Notes: generated by a model from the sequence alone, not told the origin. Positions 1 through 8,770 are shown, counted from the first letter of the stretch. The stretch is DNA of 64,000 bases from Streptomyces sp. col6 (GCF_008042035.1 NZ_RDBL01000002.1:325948-389947); one strand, 5' to 3'. Made by a program: numbers and translations.

Positions 1-613
1 CGCCCCGACCCCGGCCGACCACGAGGCCCCCACTCGGCCCGTGAAGCTGCGCGGCAAGGCCGACGGCAGCCGGGCCGCGACCCTGTCCTGGGGCGGCTCC
101 ACGGACGATGTCGGCGTCACCGCGTACGACATCTACCAGGAGGGCTCACGCATCCACAGCGTGCCCGGTACGCAGACCACCGCGCGGCTGACCGGACTGC
201 GCCCCGGCACCGTCTACACCTTCACGGTCCGCGCCCGGGACGCCGCCGACACCTCCTCGCCCGACAGCGACGGCCTCGACATCACCACCGCTTCGGCCCC
301 CGGCGCCCCCGCCTCCACCGCCCCCACCGACCTGCGGATCACCACTGGGGCGGACGGCAAGGAGTACGCCGTCGACCTGGACTGGAAGCAGCCCGAGACG
401 GGCGGCAAGATCCCCGCGTACCAGCTCTACATGAACGGCCGGCTGACGACCACCATCGTCTGGGGAGGCGAGCCGCCCGCCGGCCGGGCGCACTACCGGC
501 TCACCGTCAACGACCCGCGCGGCACCCGCTACACGATGAAGATCCGCGCCAAGCTGCCGGACGGCACGTGGGGCGACTTCTCCGCCGTACGCACGGTGGT
601 GCTCGGGGACTGA
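1..613 (+). CDS. Fibronectin type III domain protein, 5' partial
   Basis: The reading frame is open from base 2, so the true start lies outside the window. The visible part holds two fibronectin type III modules (roughly bases 30-290 and 310-610). They show typical core signatures: a Trp-containing first sheet (LSWGGSTDD, VDLDWKQPE) and the YTFTVRARD and YTMKIRAK strands, joined by a Pro/Ala/Thr-rich linker. FN3 modules of this kind link domains in secreted actinobacterial glycoside hydrolases and binding proteins, and the chitinase at 6335 carries closely similar modules. The upstream part could be a catalytic domain, a carbohydrate-binding domain or further FN3 repeats; the window does not show which. 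Ends at TGA 611-613, tail to tail with the VWA gene. Confidence 0.8.
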   Translation, partial: APTPADHEAPTRPVKLRGKADGSRAATLSWGGSTDDVGVTAYDIYQEGSRIHSVPGTQTTARLTGLRPGTVYTFTVRARDAADTSSPDSDGLDITTASAPGAPASTAPTDLRITTGADGKEYAVDLDWKQPETGGKIPAYQLYMNGRLTTTIVWGGEPPAGRAHYRLTVNDPRGTRYTMKIRAKLPDGTWGDFSAVRTVVLGD

Positions 614-630
614 GGCATCCGCCGGGAACA

Positions 631-645
631 GTCCGGGCCCCGGAC
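631..645. terminator. Small hairpin between convergent genes
   Basis: GTCCGG and CCGGAC form a 6-bp stem with a 3-nt loop in the 43-bp gap between the FN3 gene and the convergent VWA gene. There is no U tract, which is usual for Streptomyces. The assignment is weak and rests on position and symmetry. Confidence 0.3.
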
Positions 646-656
646 CGTCCCGAGGG

Positions 657-1838
657 TCAGCCGGGGACCCGGACCGTCTCGATCCACGACGGCGGCTGCG
701 GGGCCTCCGTCCCGATGAGCGCGGCGATGAGCCGGCACGAGGGCGACTCGTCGGGCCAGGGCGTGCAGCCGTCGGTGAGGACCACCACGATGCCGGGCCG
801 CTCCGGGGCGGCCAGCGCCCTCGCGATGCCCACCCGCATGTCGGTGCCGCCGCCCCCGCCGAGCGTGATCTGCTCGGCGGACGTCACGCGCGAGACGGCG
901 TGCACATCGGCGTCGCAGGCCAGTACGGAGACCCGGTTGCCCCGGATGCCCACCTCCCGGAGCACGCCGGTGACCTCGCCCAGCGCGGCGGCCAGCTCCC
1001 CTTCGCCCATCGAGCCCGAGGTGTCGACGACGACGGCCACCCGGGGCAGCGGCCTCCGCAGGCTCGGCAGGACGATGCCGCGCAGGGCGGCGCTGCGCCG
1101 GGACGGGCGGCGGTAGGTGTAGTCCACCGCCCCGGAGGCCCAGGCCGCCGCCTCCCGTACCGCGCCGGCCAGCGCCTGCCGCCAGTCGACGGTCGGCTCC
1201 AGGACCTCGTCGGCCCAACGCCGCCAGCCCTCCGGCAGGTTGCCCCGGGTGCGCCGGTGCGCCCGCATCGCCTCCGCCGTCCGGCGCCGCAGGGCCTCCG
1301 CCTCGGTCGCGCTCACCGGCGACGGCCCGTCCGGGCCGGCCAGCTCCCACGGTTCGGGACGGCCGTGCGCGCCCGAACCGCAGTTGTGCGGCGGCGGGCC
1401 CGGCGGCAGCGCGGGGAGATACGCCTCGAAGAGCTGCCCGTTCGGGAGGCCGAACAGCGCCGGCTCCATCCGCCCCTCGGGCAGCGCCAGACCGTCGCTG
1501 ATCAGGTCGTCGTTGATCTCGCAGTCCTGGGCGACGTTGACCCGGTGCGCGTCGCGCTGATCGGCTGCCGGGAGCCGGCCGGCCCTGCCGTGGTGGTCGC
1601 GCAGAAGATGCGCGACCTCGTGCACCCACACCCCGGCCAGCTCCGCGACGGGCGTGCGCTCGACGAAGGCGGGCGACACATAGCACCGCCAGTGCCGGTC
1701 CACGCCCATGGTCGGCACCCGGTCGCTCTCCACCACCGACAGGGCGTACAACGCCGTGGCGAGATAGGGCCGTTCGCTCGCCGCCCGGTAGCGCGCGGCC
1801 AGCAGCTTGGTGTGGTCCAGCCGCGCGGGTACGGGCAC
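657..1838 (-). CDS. VWA-like / putative zinc metallopeptidase domain protein (DUF2201 type)
   Basis: 393 residues, GTG start at 1838. The N-terminal half carries a HEVAH zinc-binding motif (about residues 73-77) followed by LLRDHHGR. The C-terminal half carries a von Willebrand A fold with the metal-site motif DTSGSMGEG and a VVVLTDG strand. This pairing of a metallopeptidase-like domain with a C-terminal VWA is the DUF2201 architecture, usually encoded beside a MoxR AAA+ ATPase, as here: the ATPase gene ends 3 bp upstream. In the family, MoxR and VWA partners are thought to act together as chaperones or effectors in metal-dependent assembly. Substrate unknown. It is the last gene of a four-gene minus-strand operon. 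Confidence 0.85.
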   Translation of the reverse strand: MPVPARLDHTKLLAARYRAASERPYLATALYALSVVESDRVPTMGVDRHWRCYVSPAFVERTPVAELAGVWVHEVAHLLRDHHGRAGRLPAADQRDAHRVNVAQDCEINDDLISDGLALPEGRMEPALFGLPNGQLFEAYLPALPPGPPPHNCGSGAHGRPEPWELAGPDGPSPVSATEAEALRRRTAEAMRAHRRTRGNLPEGWRRWADEVLEPTVDWRQALAGAVREAAAWASGAVDYTYRRPSRRSAALRGIVLPSLRRPLPRVAVVVDTSGSMGEGELAAALGEVTGVLREVGIRGNRVSVLACDADVHAVSRVTSAEQITLGGGGGTDMRVGIARALAAPERPGIVVVLTDGCTPWPDESPSCRLIAALIGTEAPQPPSWIETVRVPG

Positions 1839-1841
1839 GGC

Positions 1842-3056
1842 TCAGCCGCTCCCCGGCAGCGCGCCGGAGAGCTGGAGCAGTTCCAGGAAGGCGTCGATGC
1901 CCTCCGGCACCGGCCAGTCGGTGTCCCGCATCGACGCCAGGTCCACCGCGGCCCGCGCCGCCACATCCGGCACCCCCGCCGCCACGGCCTTCGCCAGCAC
2001 CGCCCAGCCCGCCTCCCAGCGGGGCCGGGTCGGCTCGGCCTGGACGGCGGCCACCACCGCGATCAGGAAGGCCAGTTGCCGGTCGCCGCGGTCGGGCAGG
2101 GCGAAGGCGTCCGGGTCGGCCAGCACCCGGTCGGGGTCGGGCAGGTCGAGGTTCTCCAGATACGAAAGCAGCTCGATGCCCGCCCCGTCCCCCACGGCCC
2201 CGGTCAGCGCGGCGGCGACGGCCTCCCGGCCGGTGCCGGTCGCGTACCCGGTGGCGAGCAGCCGCAGCGCCATGTCCCAGGTCCGGGGCGACGGCCAGGC
2301 CCTGCCCCGGCTCTCCGCGTCCTCGGGCAGATGGTGGACCAGGCCCGGCCGCGCGGTGAGGAAGCCGGAGACCGCGCCCCGGGCCCGCGCCACCGCACCG
2401 GCCGCCCTCGCGGGGTCGACGACCGGGACGGCGGCCTCGGGCCAGGTGCCGGCCATGCCCCGGGCGACGGTGCGCGGGTCGTGCGTCCAGTGCAGGTGCA
2501 CGAAGCGGTTGGCGAGCGGCGGGCTGAGGTGCCAGCCGTCCGCCGCGCTCGACGGCGGATTGGCGGCCGCGACGATGCGTACGCCGTCCGGCAGCTTCAG
2601 GCTGCCCACCCGCCGTTCCAGGACGACGCGGAGCAGGGCGGCCTGCACGGCCGGGGGAGCGGAGGACAACTCGTCGAAGAACAGCAGCCCCTGACCCCGA
2701 CGGGCCAGCCGGACCGCCCAGTCCGGCGGCGCCATCGGTACCCCGGTCGTGGCCGGGTCGTCACCGACGACGGGCAGACCGGCGAAGTCGGAGGGCTCGT
2801 GGACGCTGGCGATCACGGTCTCCAGGTCCAGGCCGAGGCCCGCCGCGAGCTGTTCCAGCCCCGCCGACTTGCCGATGCCCGGCTCGCCCCACAGCAGGAC
2901 CGGCTGGTTCGCGGTCACCGCGAGGGCCAGCGCCTCCAGCTGGGGGCTGTCGACGGTCTCGGTGCGGGTGGCGCGCAGCCGCTGGTTGAGCGCGTCGGCG
3001 GCGTCCAGCGGGTGCGCGGCCGCCTGTGCCGGGGCGCCGGAGGCCATGGTGGTCAC
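1842..3056 (-). CDS. MoxR-family AAA+ ATPase
   Basis: 404 residues. Walker A GEPGIGKS (about residues 57-64), Walker B LLFFDE (about 124-129), then a sensor-1 strand (IVAAANPP) and an LANRF arginine-finger region, all typical of AAA+ ATPases of the MoxR/RavA clade. The GTG start at 3056 overlaps the stop of the ankyrin gene (GTGA), so translation is coupled. The VWA/metallopeptidase gene follows 3 bp downstream. MoxR ATPases couple ATP hydrolysis to remodelling of client proteins delivered by VWA partners, which makes an ATPase-VWA complex the most likely product of this operon. The client is not evident, though the ankyrin and LRR proteins encoded upstream are obvious candidates for recognition subunits. 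Confidence 0.9.
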   Translation of the reverse strand: MTTMASGAPAQAAAHPLDAADALNQRLRATRTETVDSPQLEALALAVTANQPVLLWGEPGIGKSAGLEQLAAGLGLDLETVIASVHEPSDFAGLPVVGDDPATTGVPMAPPDWAVRLARRGQGLLFFDELSSAPPAVQAALLRVVLERRVGSLKLPDGVRIVAAANPPSSAADGWHLSPPLANRFVHLHWTHDPRTVARGMAGTWPEAAVPVVDPARAAGAVARARGAVSGFLTARPGLVHHLPEDAESRGRAWPSPRTWDMALRLLATGYATGTGREAVAAALTGAVGDGAGIELLSYLENLDLPDPDRVLADPDAFALPDRGDRQLAFLIAVVAAVQAEPTRPRWEAGWAVLAKAVAAGVPDVAARAAVDLASMRDTDWPVPEGIDAFLELLQLSGALPGSG

Positions 3057-4810
3057 GCGTCCTCACCTTCCTCGTCGTCGTTCTCGTCCTCGTCGTCGTC
3101 CCACTCGTCCCACCACTCCGCGCCGATGTCCGGGTGGGCCGCGAGCACCCGTTCCGCGAGGAACCTCAGATCGGTCCGCCGGTACTTGCGGATCATCTGC
3201 TCCAGCGACAGTTCCGTCTGGTCGGTCACGTCGGTGCGGGCGCCCGCGTCGAGCAGCGCCTGTACGAGGTCCGCCGGGCCCTGGCCCGAGACCGCGACGC
3301 TGAGCGGGGTGCGCTGCCGGTGGTCCCGGGCCTCCAGGTCCAGCCCTGCCTTCAGCAGCCGGGGCAGCAGCACGGTGTGGTCGAGCAGGGGCAGGACATG
3401 GAGCAGCGTGTGCCGGCCGCCGTCCCGGAGGTGCGGATCGACGCCCGCGTCCAGGAGCGCCACGACGCCTGCGGTGTCCCCGTGCTGGGCGCGCAGGAAG
3501 AGGTCGCGGCGCTGGGCGGCGAGCGCCTTGGGGAGGCGGCCGGTGCCGGTGCGGCAGGCGTGCTCCACGGCGAAGCAGCCGGTGACCGCGCCGCCGAACG
3601 CGCGCAGGGCGTTCTCGCGCTGCCGCTCCTGCGGGGTGTGCGGCGAGGCGAGTGTCCCGTCCTGGAAGCGCACTTCGTGCCAGTCGCCCCGGCACCGCAC
3701 CCGCACCGGCGCGGGCGGAGTGGGCTCCGGCGGGCCGAACGGGCCCTCGTGGCCGGGGAAGAGCGCCCCGCCCACCATCGGGTGCAGCTGGGACGGGGTC
3801 ACGATGCCCTCGGCCAGCAGCTCCAGGTCGGGCAGCCTGCGCCAGACCGCCGCGGGCAGGAACGGCGCGCTCCCGGCCGCCTCGCGGTCGACGATCCTGA
3901 TCCGCATCCGGCCGCCGGGTCCCGGACGGGTGAAGTCGAGCAGGGCGCGCGCCCGCCAGTCCTGGCCGATCTGGAATTGCTGTGCCGTGCCGAGCGCGGC
4001 GAAGCGGCGGACCTCCGCCTCCAGCCGGGCCAGGTCCAGGTTCAGGGCGGACACGATCGATTCGGGGGCGGTCCGGTAGTACGAGGGCATCTCCGGAGGC
4101 GTCGGATCCCACTCGATCCCCGCCTCCGCCAGCGCGTCGGCGACCCGGCCCTCCCGGTACACCAGGTGCAGCCACTCGGCACGGCCCACCGGGTCCCCGG
4201 CGCCCGGGTCCCGGTCCGGCAGCCGGTCCTCCGGGAGCGGTGAGCCGCCGGTGTCGAGGAACGGCAACCGGTCCAGGCCGCCGGACCGTTCGCGCAGTTC
4301 GCCGGCCCGGCTCGCGCGCCACAGGTGCCCGAGGCTCCGCCAGTCGTCGGTGCCGCCGGAAGCGGCCCGGCTGCGCTGCGGGCCGACCCGGAGCAGGACC
4401 CGCTGGGGGCCGTCGACCATGGGTACGGTCCGCAGCTGGAGGTACGCGGTGCCGGCGTCCGGGCCCTCCGCCCCGGAGGCGTAGCCCGCGAGGAGCACGG
4501 TCCGGTCGGTGGCCAGCGTCGAGCGTCCGGCGAGGATCCGCGGCAGATGCCAGCGCAGCAGGTCCGGCACCAGGTCGCGGAGGTCGTCCAGAACGGCCTC
4601 GGCCACCGGGGTGCCGTAGCGGTCGGCGACCTTCGCGAGGTCGATGCGCACATCGAAGCCGGCCGCCGCGCAGGCCCCCTGCCAGTCACCGGCCGCCCGG
4701 CGCGCGGCCACGGCCTCGATCATGGTGCGCGGCACCGCGTAGCGGCGGACCTGGCGCCAGCTCGCCGCGTCCTGCGAGCCGAGGAACCATACGGCGTCCC
4801 GGGGGCTCAT
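3053..4810 (-). CDS. Ankyrin-repeat protein of the MoxR/VWA operon
   Basis: 585 residues from ATG 4810 (protein begins MSPRDAVWFLG). That start overlaps the LRR gene stop as ATGA; upstream extension of the frame is antisense-like Arg/Pro sequence and is rejected. The first two thirds match no family I recognise. The C-terminal third contains about three ankyrin repeats (for example DTAGVVALLDAGVDPHLRD, RQRTPLSVAV, DLVQALLDAGA). The protein ends in a very acidic tail of Asp and Glu residues. Ankyrin arrays bind proteins, so a client-recognition or scaffolding role for the MoxR ATPase encoded next is plausible but inferred only from gene order. Confidence 0.8.
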   Translation of the reverse strand: MSPRDAVWFLGSQDAASWRQVRRYAVPRTMIEAVAARRAAGDWQGACAAAGFDVRIDLAKVADRYGTPVAEAVLDDLRDLVPDLLRWHLPRILAGRSTLATDRTVLLAGYASGAEGPDAGTAYLQLRTVPMVDGPQRVLLRVGPQRSRAASGGTDDWRSLGHLWRASRAGELRERSGGLDRLPFLDTGGSPLPEDRLPDRDPGAGDPVGRAEWLHLVYREGRVADALAEAGIEWDPTPPEMPSYYRTAPESIVSALNLDLARLEAEVRRFAALGTAQQFQIGQDWRARALLDFTRPGPGGRMRIRIVDREAAGSAPFLPAAVWRRLPDLELLAEGIVTPSQLHPMVGGALFPGHEGPFGPPEPTPPAPVRVRCRGDWHEVRFQDGTLASPHTPQERQRENALRAFGGAVTGCFAVEHACRTGTGRLPKALAAQRRDLFLRAQHGDTAGVVALLDAGVDPHLRDGGRHTLLHVLPLLDHTVLLPRLLKAGLDLEARDHRQRTPLSVAVSGQGPADLVQALLDAGARTDVTDQTELSLEQMIRKYRRTDLRFLAERVLAAHPDIGAEWWDEWDDDEDENDDEEGEDA

Positions 4811-5940
4811 CGGTACAGACTCCTGACCGCCCGCAGATCGGCGTGGGCGCCGCCGTCCGGGCGCAGCAGCGTCGCGAAGGACCGCTTCACCCGGCGCGGC
4901 AGCCCCGGGCCGAGCCCCACGTACTCCAGCCGGGAACCGGGCTCGACCGCGGCGAGCAGGGTCTTGGCCCCGCGACCGGTCAGCCCGGTGTGGCTGAGTC
5001 CCAGTCGGCGCAGCGGACTGCCCGCCAGCGCCTCGGCCAGCGCGCCCGCGCCGAGGTCGCCGGTGACGTTGGGCGGGGCGCCGAGGCTGCGCTCCGAGGG
5101 CGGCCGGCCGAGGTCCAGCGCCTCGATCCCGTCGAGCGCGCCGGCGAGGGCGCGGGCTCCGGCGGGCCCGATCCCGTTGCCGCCGAGACCGAGGCGGACG
5201 GGCCGGGCGGGGTCGGCGGCGGCCGCGAGCACGGCGGCGCCCTCGTCGCCGAGGTGGTTGGACGGCAGGTACAGCTCCCGCACCCCGGCGTCCAGGATCA
5301 GCCGGGCCAGCAGCGGCGCGTCGGCGGCACCGAGCCCGTTGCCCCCGAGGAACAGCCGCTCGACGGGGCGCGTCCGGGTGGTGAGGACGTCCAGCAGGGC
5401 CGTAAGACCGTCGGCCGTGACGCCGGTGTTGACCAGGTCGAGGGTGCGCAGTGCGGTGTTGCGGCGCAGCATCGGGACCAGGGCGCGGACGCCGGCGTCC
5501 CCGAGGGGGTTGCGCTTGAGCCAGAGGGCCCGGACGGTGGCGTCGTCCGCCAGGGCGGCGGCGAGCGCGGCGGCCCCGTCGGAGCCGATGCGGTTGCAGC
5601 CGAGGTAGAGCGTGTGCAGCCCGTGGTCGCCGCCGACCGCAGCCGCGACGGCCGACGCGCCCTCGTCCCCGAGGGAGTTGGTGCCGAGCAGGACGTGGGT
5701 GGCGTGCGCGGACCGGGCGACGGCGGGCATCACCCGGACCGCCCCGGCGGCGCCCAGTCCCTGCTTGCACAGGTCGACCCGGCCGTCGGCCCGCAGCGCG
5801 CCCAGCGGGAACGTCTCGTCGGCCCCGACGGGCTCCGCCGCCGCCAGCCGGTCGAGCAGTGGGCCGAGCAGTTCCGGGTCGGCGAGGGGCAGGTCCGGAT
5901 GTTCAATGGCCGGACAGCGCACCGGCATCGGCTGCGACAT
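4807..5940 (-). CDS. Leucine-rich repeat (ribonuclease-inhibitor-like) protein
   Basis: 377 residues, ATG 5940, first gene of the four-gene operon. The body is a run of LRRs of the ribonuclease-inhibitor/RNI type, with recurring LxLxxNxLGDEGAxAL units (for example LGTNSLGDEGA, LYLGCNRIGSDGA, LWLKRNPLGDAGV, LYLPSNHLGDEGA). There is no signal peptide or membrane segment, so it is cytoplasmic. LRR proteins of this kind are interaction platforms. Its coupling to an ankyrin protein, a MoxR ATPase and a VWA protein suggests a multi-subunit complex with two repeat-type recognition proteins. Confidence 0.85.
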   Translation of the reverse strand: MSQPMPVRCPAIEHPDLPLADPELLGPLLDRLAAAEPVGADETFPLGALRADGRVDLCKQGLGAAGAVRVMPAVARSAHATHVLLGTNSLGDEGASAVAAAVGGDHGLHTLYLGCNRIGSDGAAALAAALADDATVRALWLKRNPLGDAGVRALVPMLRRNTALRTLDLVNTGVTADGLTALLDVLTTRTRPVERLFLGGNGLGAADAPLLARLILDAGVRELYLPSNHLGDEGAAVLAAAADPARPVRLGLGGNGIGPAGARALAGALDGIEALDLGRPPSERSLGAPPNVTGDLGAGALAEALAGSPLRRLGLSHTGLTGRGAKTLLAAVEPGSRLEYVGLGPGLPRRVKRSFATLLRPDGGAHADLRAVRSLYR

Positions 5941-6047
5941 CGCTTCTCCCCAGTCCCCCGTCGGGCCGGTTCCCGGCGGGGGAGGGCGACCGTGCGCTCC
6001 GCCCGCTCGGGACGAACCGACTCCGTCGACTCTCCTCTACGAAAAGG

Positions 6048-6123
6048 TGGCAAGACAGGTCGGATTCGAACCGACGTCCTCCAGCTTGCTGCTTGGGCGC
6101 GACGACCTCTGCGCTACAGCCTT
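6048..6123 (-). tRNA. Atypical tRNA-like gene, anticodon undetermined
   Basis: On the minus strand, 76 nt can be folded as a tRNA. The acceptor is AAGGCTG/CTGTCTT (one G-T pair, one T-T mismatch) and CCA is encoded at 6050-6048. The D stem is GCGC/GCGC with GG in its loop, and the T arm GTCGG-TTCGAAT-CCGAC is perfect. The anticodon arm is non-standard: only 21 nt separate the D and T arms, no 5-bp stem with a 7-nt loop fits, and no U33 is visible. It may be a degenerate tRNA, a tRNA of unassignable type or a pseudogene. Located between the LRR operon and the chitinase promoter. Confidence 0.5.
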
Positions 6124-6216
6124 GCCGTCGATGATCCTAACCATGACACCGGGCAATTCGCACACCTGCGCCATCAGTTGCCGGGGCGCGAGGGGGGTCC
6201 CTGTGTCCGAATCTCA

Positions 6217-6260
6217 AGTGGTCTGTACCTCTTGACGGCTTGGTCCAGACCAATTACCTT
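6217..6260 (+). promoter_or_regulatory. Chitinase promoter with 12-bp direct repeats / DasR-like sites
   Basis: Two 12-bp repeats, TGGTCTGTACCT (6219-6230) and TGGTCCAGACCA (6241-6252), are 22 bp apart and flank a -35 box TTGACG (6232-6237). A -10-like TACCTT (6255-6260) follows at 17-bp spacing. Streptomyces chitinase promoters are known for such a direct-repeat pair, and the repeats also resemble the DasR responsive element (ACTGGTCTAGACCACT). This predicts chitin/GlcNAc induction and glucose repression of the gene at 6335. Confidence 0.8.
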
Positions 6261-6334
6261 CCCGTGTGCTCCATGGCACGACATCCGCACCTCCCCGAGG
6301 ACCGCCTCACCGGTCCCTGCCGTAAGGGAGAACC

Positions 6335-8623
6335 ATGTTCGAGCACCTGACACTCAGACGGAGGACGGCGACCGCGCTGCTCGCCGTCCTCGGTCTCCTC
6401 CTCACCCTGCTCTCGCTGCAGGCCGTCCCCGCGCACGCGGCCGGCAAGCTCACGGCGACCTTCACCTCCGCCGACAACGGCCCCTGGTGGAAGGGCACCT
6501 ACGTCCTGCACAACGACACGGACACCGCCGTCACCGGCTGGAGCCTGGAGTTCGACCTGCCCGCCGGGGTCGCCATCAGCTCCTCGTACAACGGCACCGT
6601 CACCACCCAGGGCAGCCACCTCACGGCGGTCAACGCCCACTACAACGGCACGGTCGCCGCGCACAGCACCACCGAGCCGTACAGCTTCTGGTTCGTCGCC
6701 ACCGGCCCGATCAAGGCGCCGACCGGCTGCCGGATCAACGGCGACAAGTGCGACGGCTCAGCGGACGCGCCCCCGGGCGTGCCCGGCGGGCTGAAGCAGA
6801 CCGATGTCACCGCCCGTACCGCGTCGCTGTCCTGGACGGCCGCCACCGCGGGCGACTTCCCCGTGGCCTCGTACGACATCCTCGCGGGCGGCAAGGTCGT
6901 CGGCTCCGCCACCGCGGCCACCTCCGCGACGGTCACCGGACTGACCCCGGCGACCACCTACGCCTTCACCGTCCGGGCCAAGGACACCCGGGGCAACGTC
7001 TCCGCCGAGAGCGCCCCGCTGACCGTGAAGACCGTCGACCCGGCCACCGACACCTCCGCCCCGACGGCCCCCGGCGCCCTGCGCTCCACCGCCACCGACT
7101 CCTCGTCCGTGACGCTCGCCTGGACCGCGTCGACGGACAACCAGCGCGTCGCCGCCTACGACATCTACCGGGGCTCCGCCCTCGCCACCACGGTCTCCGG
7201 CACCACGACCACGGCGACCGTCGGCGGCCTCTCGCCCTCCACCTCGTACACCTTCACCGTGAAGGCCCGGGACCCCGCCGGCAACGCCTCGCCCGCGAGC
7301 AACGCCCTCACCGTGAAGACCGACGACATCGTCGGCGCCGGCAACTACGCGAAGGTCGGCTACTTCGTCCAGTGGGGCATCTACGGCCGCCAGTACTTCG
7401 TCAAGAACCTGGAGACCTCCGGCGCCGCGGCCAAGCTCGACATCGTCAACTACGCCTTCGCCAACATCGACCCCAACAACCTCACCTGCCTCAACGGCGT
7501 CACCAAGGGCACGACCGCCGACCCGCAGGACCCCGAGCAGGGCACCGGAGCGGGCGACGCGGACGCCGACTATGCCCGTCCGTTCAGCGCCTCCCAGTCC
7601 GTGGACGGTGTCGCGGACGACGGCTGGGGCAAGCTGCGGGGCAACTTCAACCAGCTCAAGAAGCTGAAGAAGCTGCACCCCGACCTGAAGATCGTGGTCT
7701 CGCTCGGCGGCTGGACCTACTCCAAGTACTTCTCCGACGTCGCCGCCACCGACGCCGCCCGCAAGAAGTTCGTCTCCTCCTGCATCGACATGTACATCAA
7801 GGGCAACCTGCCCGAGTACAACGGCGCGGGCGGTCCGGGCAGCGCGGCCGGCATCTTCGACGGCTTCGACATCGACTGGGAGTGGCCCGGCACCGGCACC
7901 GGACACCCCGGCAACCACTACTCGCCCGACGACAGGAACAACCTCACCCTGCTGCTCGCCGAGTTCCGCAAGCAGCTCGACGCGCTGGGCGGCGGCCACC
8001 GCCTCCTCACCGCCTTCACCCCCGCCGACCCCCAGAAGATCGACGAGGGCTGGGACCTGTCCAAGGTCTTCGACTCGCTCGACGTCGCCAACGTCCAGGG
8101 CTACGACTTCCACGGCTCCGGCAGCGACAACTCCTGGGAGCCGAACCGCACCGGCCACCAGGCCAACCTCTACAACGACACCCAGGACCCGTACGACTTC
8201 CACTTCAGCGCGGACAGCGCCATCAAGGCGTACACCGACGCGGGCGTCGAGCCGCGCAAGCTGACCCTCGGCATCCCCTTCTACGGGCGAGGCTGGCAGG
8301 GCGTCACCGACGGTGGCGTCGCGGGCGAGTGGCAGCCGGCCGGCGGAGCGGCCCCCGGTCAGTTCGCGGAGGAGGCCGGCACCCGCGGCTACTCCAACCT
8401 CATCGGTGCCTATCCGACGATGACGGTCCATCACGACGAACAGTCCATCTCGACGTACGGCTACACCGGAAGCCAGTGGTGGTCCTTCGACGACACCTGG
8501 TCCATCGGAAAGAAGACCGACTACGTGAAGGACAAGGGACTGCTCGGCGTCATGGTCTGGGAGATGTCGGGAGACACCACCCAGGGCACGCTGATGGGCG
8601 CCCTGGACAACGGACTGAAGTAG
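6335..8623 (+). CDS. Secreted family 18 chitinase (CBM2-FN3-FN3-GH18)
   Basis: 762 residues; AGGGAG precedes ATG 6335. Domains in order: Sec-type signal peptide ending near residue 35 (VPAHA), a CBM2 cellulose/chitin-binding module (about 36-140), two fibronectin III modules (about 147-232 and 243-328), and a GH18 TIM barrel (about 335-762). The catalytic signature DGFDIDWEW lies near residue 510, with the acid/base Glu present. GH18 enzymes hydrolyse beta-1,4 GlcNAc linkages by substrate-assisted retention. The promoter upstream has the direct repeats characteristic of Streptomyces chitinase genes. No sign of truncation. Confidence 0.95.
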   Translation: MFEHLTLRRRTATALLAVLGLLLTLLSLQAVPAHAAGKLTATFTSADNGPWWKGTYVLHNDTDTAVTGWSLEFDLPAGVAISSSYNGTVTTQGSHLTAVNAHYNGTVAAHSTTEPYSFWFVATGPIKAPTGCRINGDKCDGSADAPPGVPGGLKQTDVTARTASLSWTAATAGDFPVASYDILAGGKVVGSATAATSATVTGLTPATTYAFTVRAKDTRGNVSAESAPLTVKTVDPATDTSAPTAPGALRSTATDSSSVTLAWTASTDNQRVAAYDIYRGSALATTVSGTTTTATVGGLSPSTSYTFTVKARDPAGNASPASNALTVKTDDIVGAGNYAKVGYFVQWGIYGRQYFVKNLETSGAAAKLDIVNYAFANIDPNNLTCLNGVTKGTTADPQDPEQGTGAGDADADYARPFSASQSVDGVADDGWGKLRGNFNQLKKLKKLHPDLKIVVSLGGWTYSKYFSDVAATDAARKKFVSSCIDMYIKGNLPEYNGAGGPGSAAGIFDGFDIDWEWPGTGTGHPGNHYSPDDRNNLTLLLAEFRKQLDALGGGHRLLTAFTPADPQKIDEGWDLSKVFDSLDVANVQGYDFHGSGSDNSWEPNRTGHQANLYNDTQDPYDFHFSADSAIKAYTDAGVEPRKLTLGIPFYGRGWQGVTDGGVAGEWQPAGGAAPGQFAEEAGTRGYSNLIGAYPTMTVHHDEQSISTYGYTGSQWWSFDDTWSIGKKTDYVKDKGLLGVMVWEMSGDTTQGTLMGALDNGLK

Positions 8624-8683
8624 CGCCTACCTGCTCATTTCCCTCAAATCGAGACTTACCGCACATAGCGGTAGGCTGGTCGC

Positions 8684-8707
8684 GGCGGTGCCCCTCGTGG
8701 CACCGCC
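8684..8707 (+). terminator. Hairpin downstream of chitinase
   Basis: GGCGGTGCC and GGCACCGCC form a perfect 9-bp stem with a 6-nt loop, 61 bp after the chitinase stop and upstream of the repeat-protein gene. A second, smaller inverted repeat, TACCGC-acata-GCGGTA, lies at 8657-8673 and might be an operator for the next operon. Confidence 0.5.
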
Positions 8708-8770
8708 GTGCCTCACCACCGGATCCGGTACGGGGTCCGGCCCCCAGCCATTCGATGCGTGGGAGGAACC

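Noticed and set aside
900..4079. Very long plus-strand open frame opposite the VWA/MoxR/ankyrin genes
   Set aside because: Arg/Pro/Gly-rich composition with no motif, antisense to genes with clear domains; a typical high-GC shadow frame.
4811..5770. Upstream extension of the ankyrin-protein frame to 5770
   Set aside because: The extra ~320 residues are Arg/Pro/Gly-rich and lie wholly inside the well-supported LRR gene; the ATGA overlap at 4807-4810 gives a better start.
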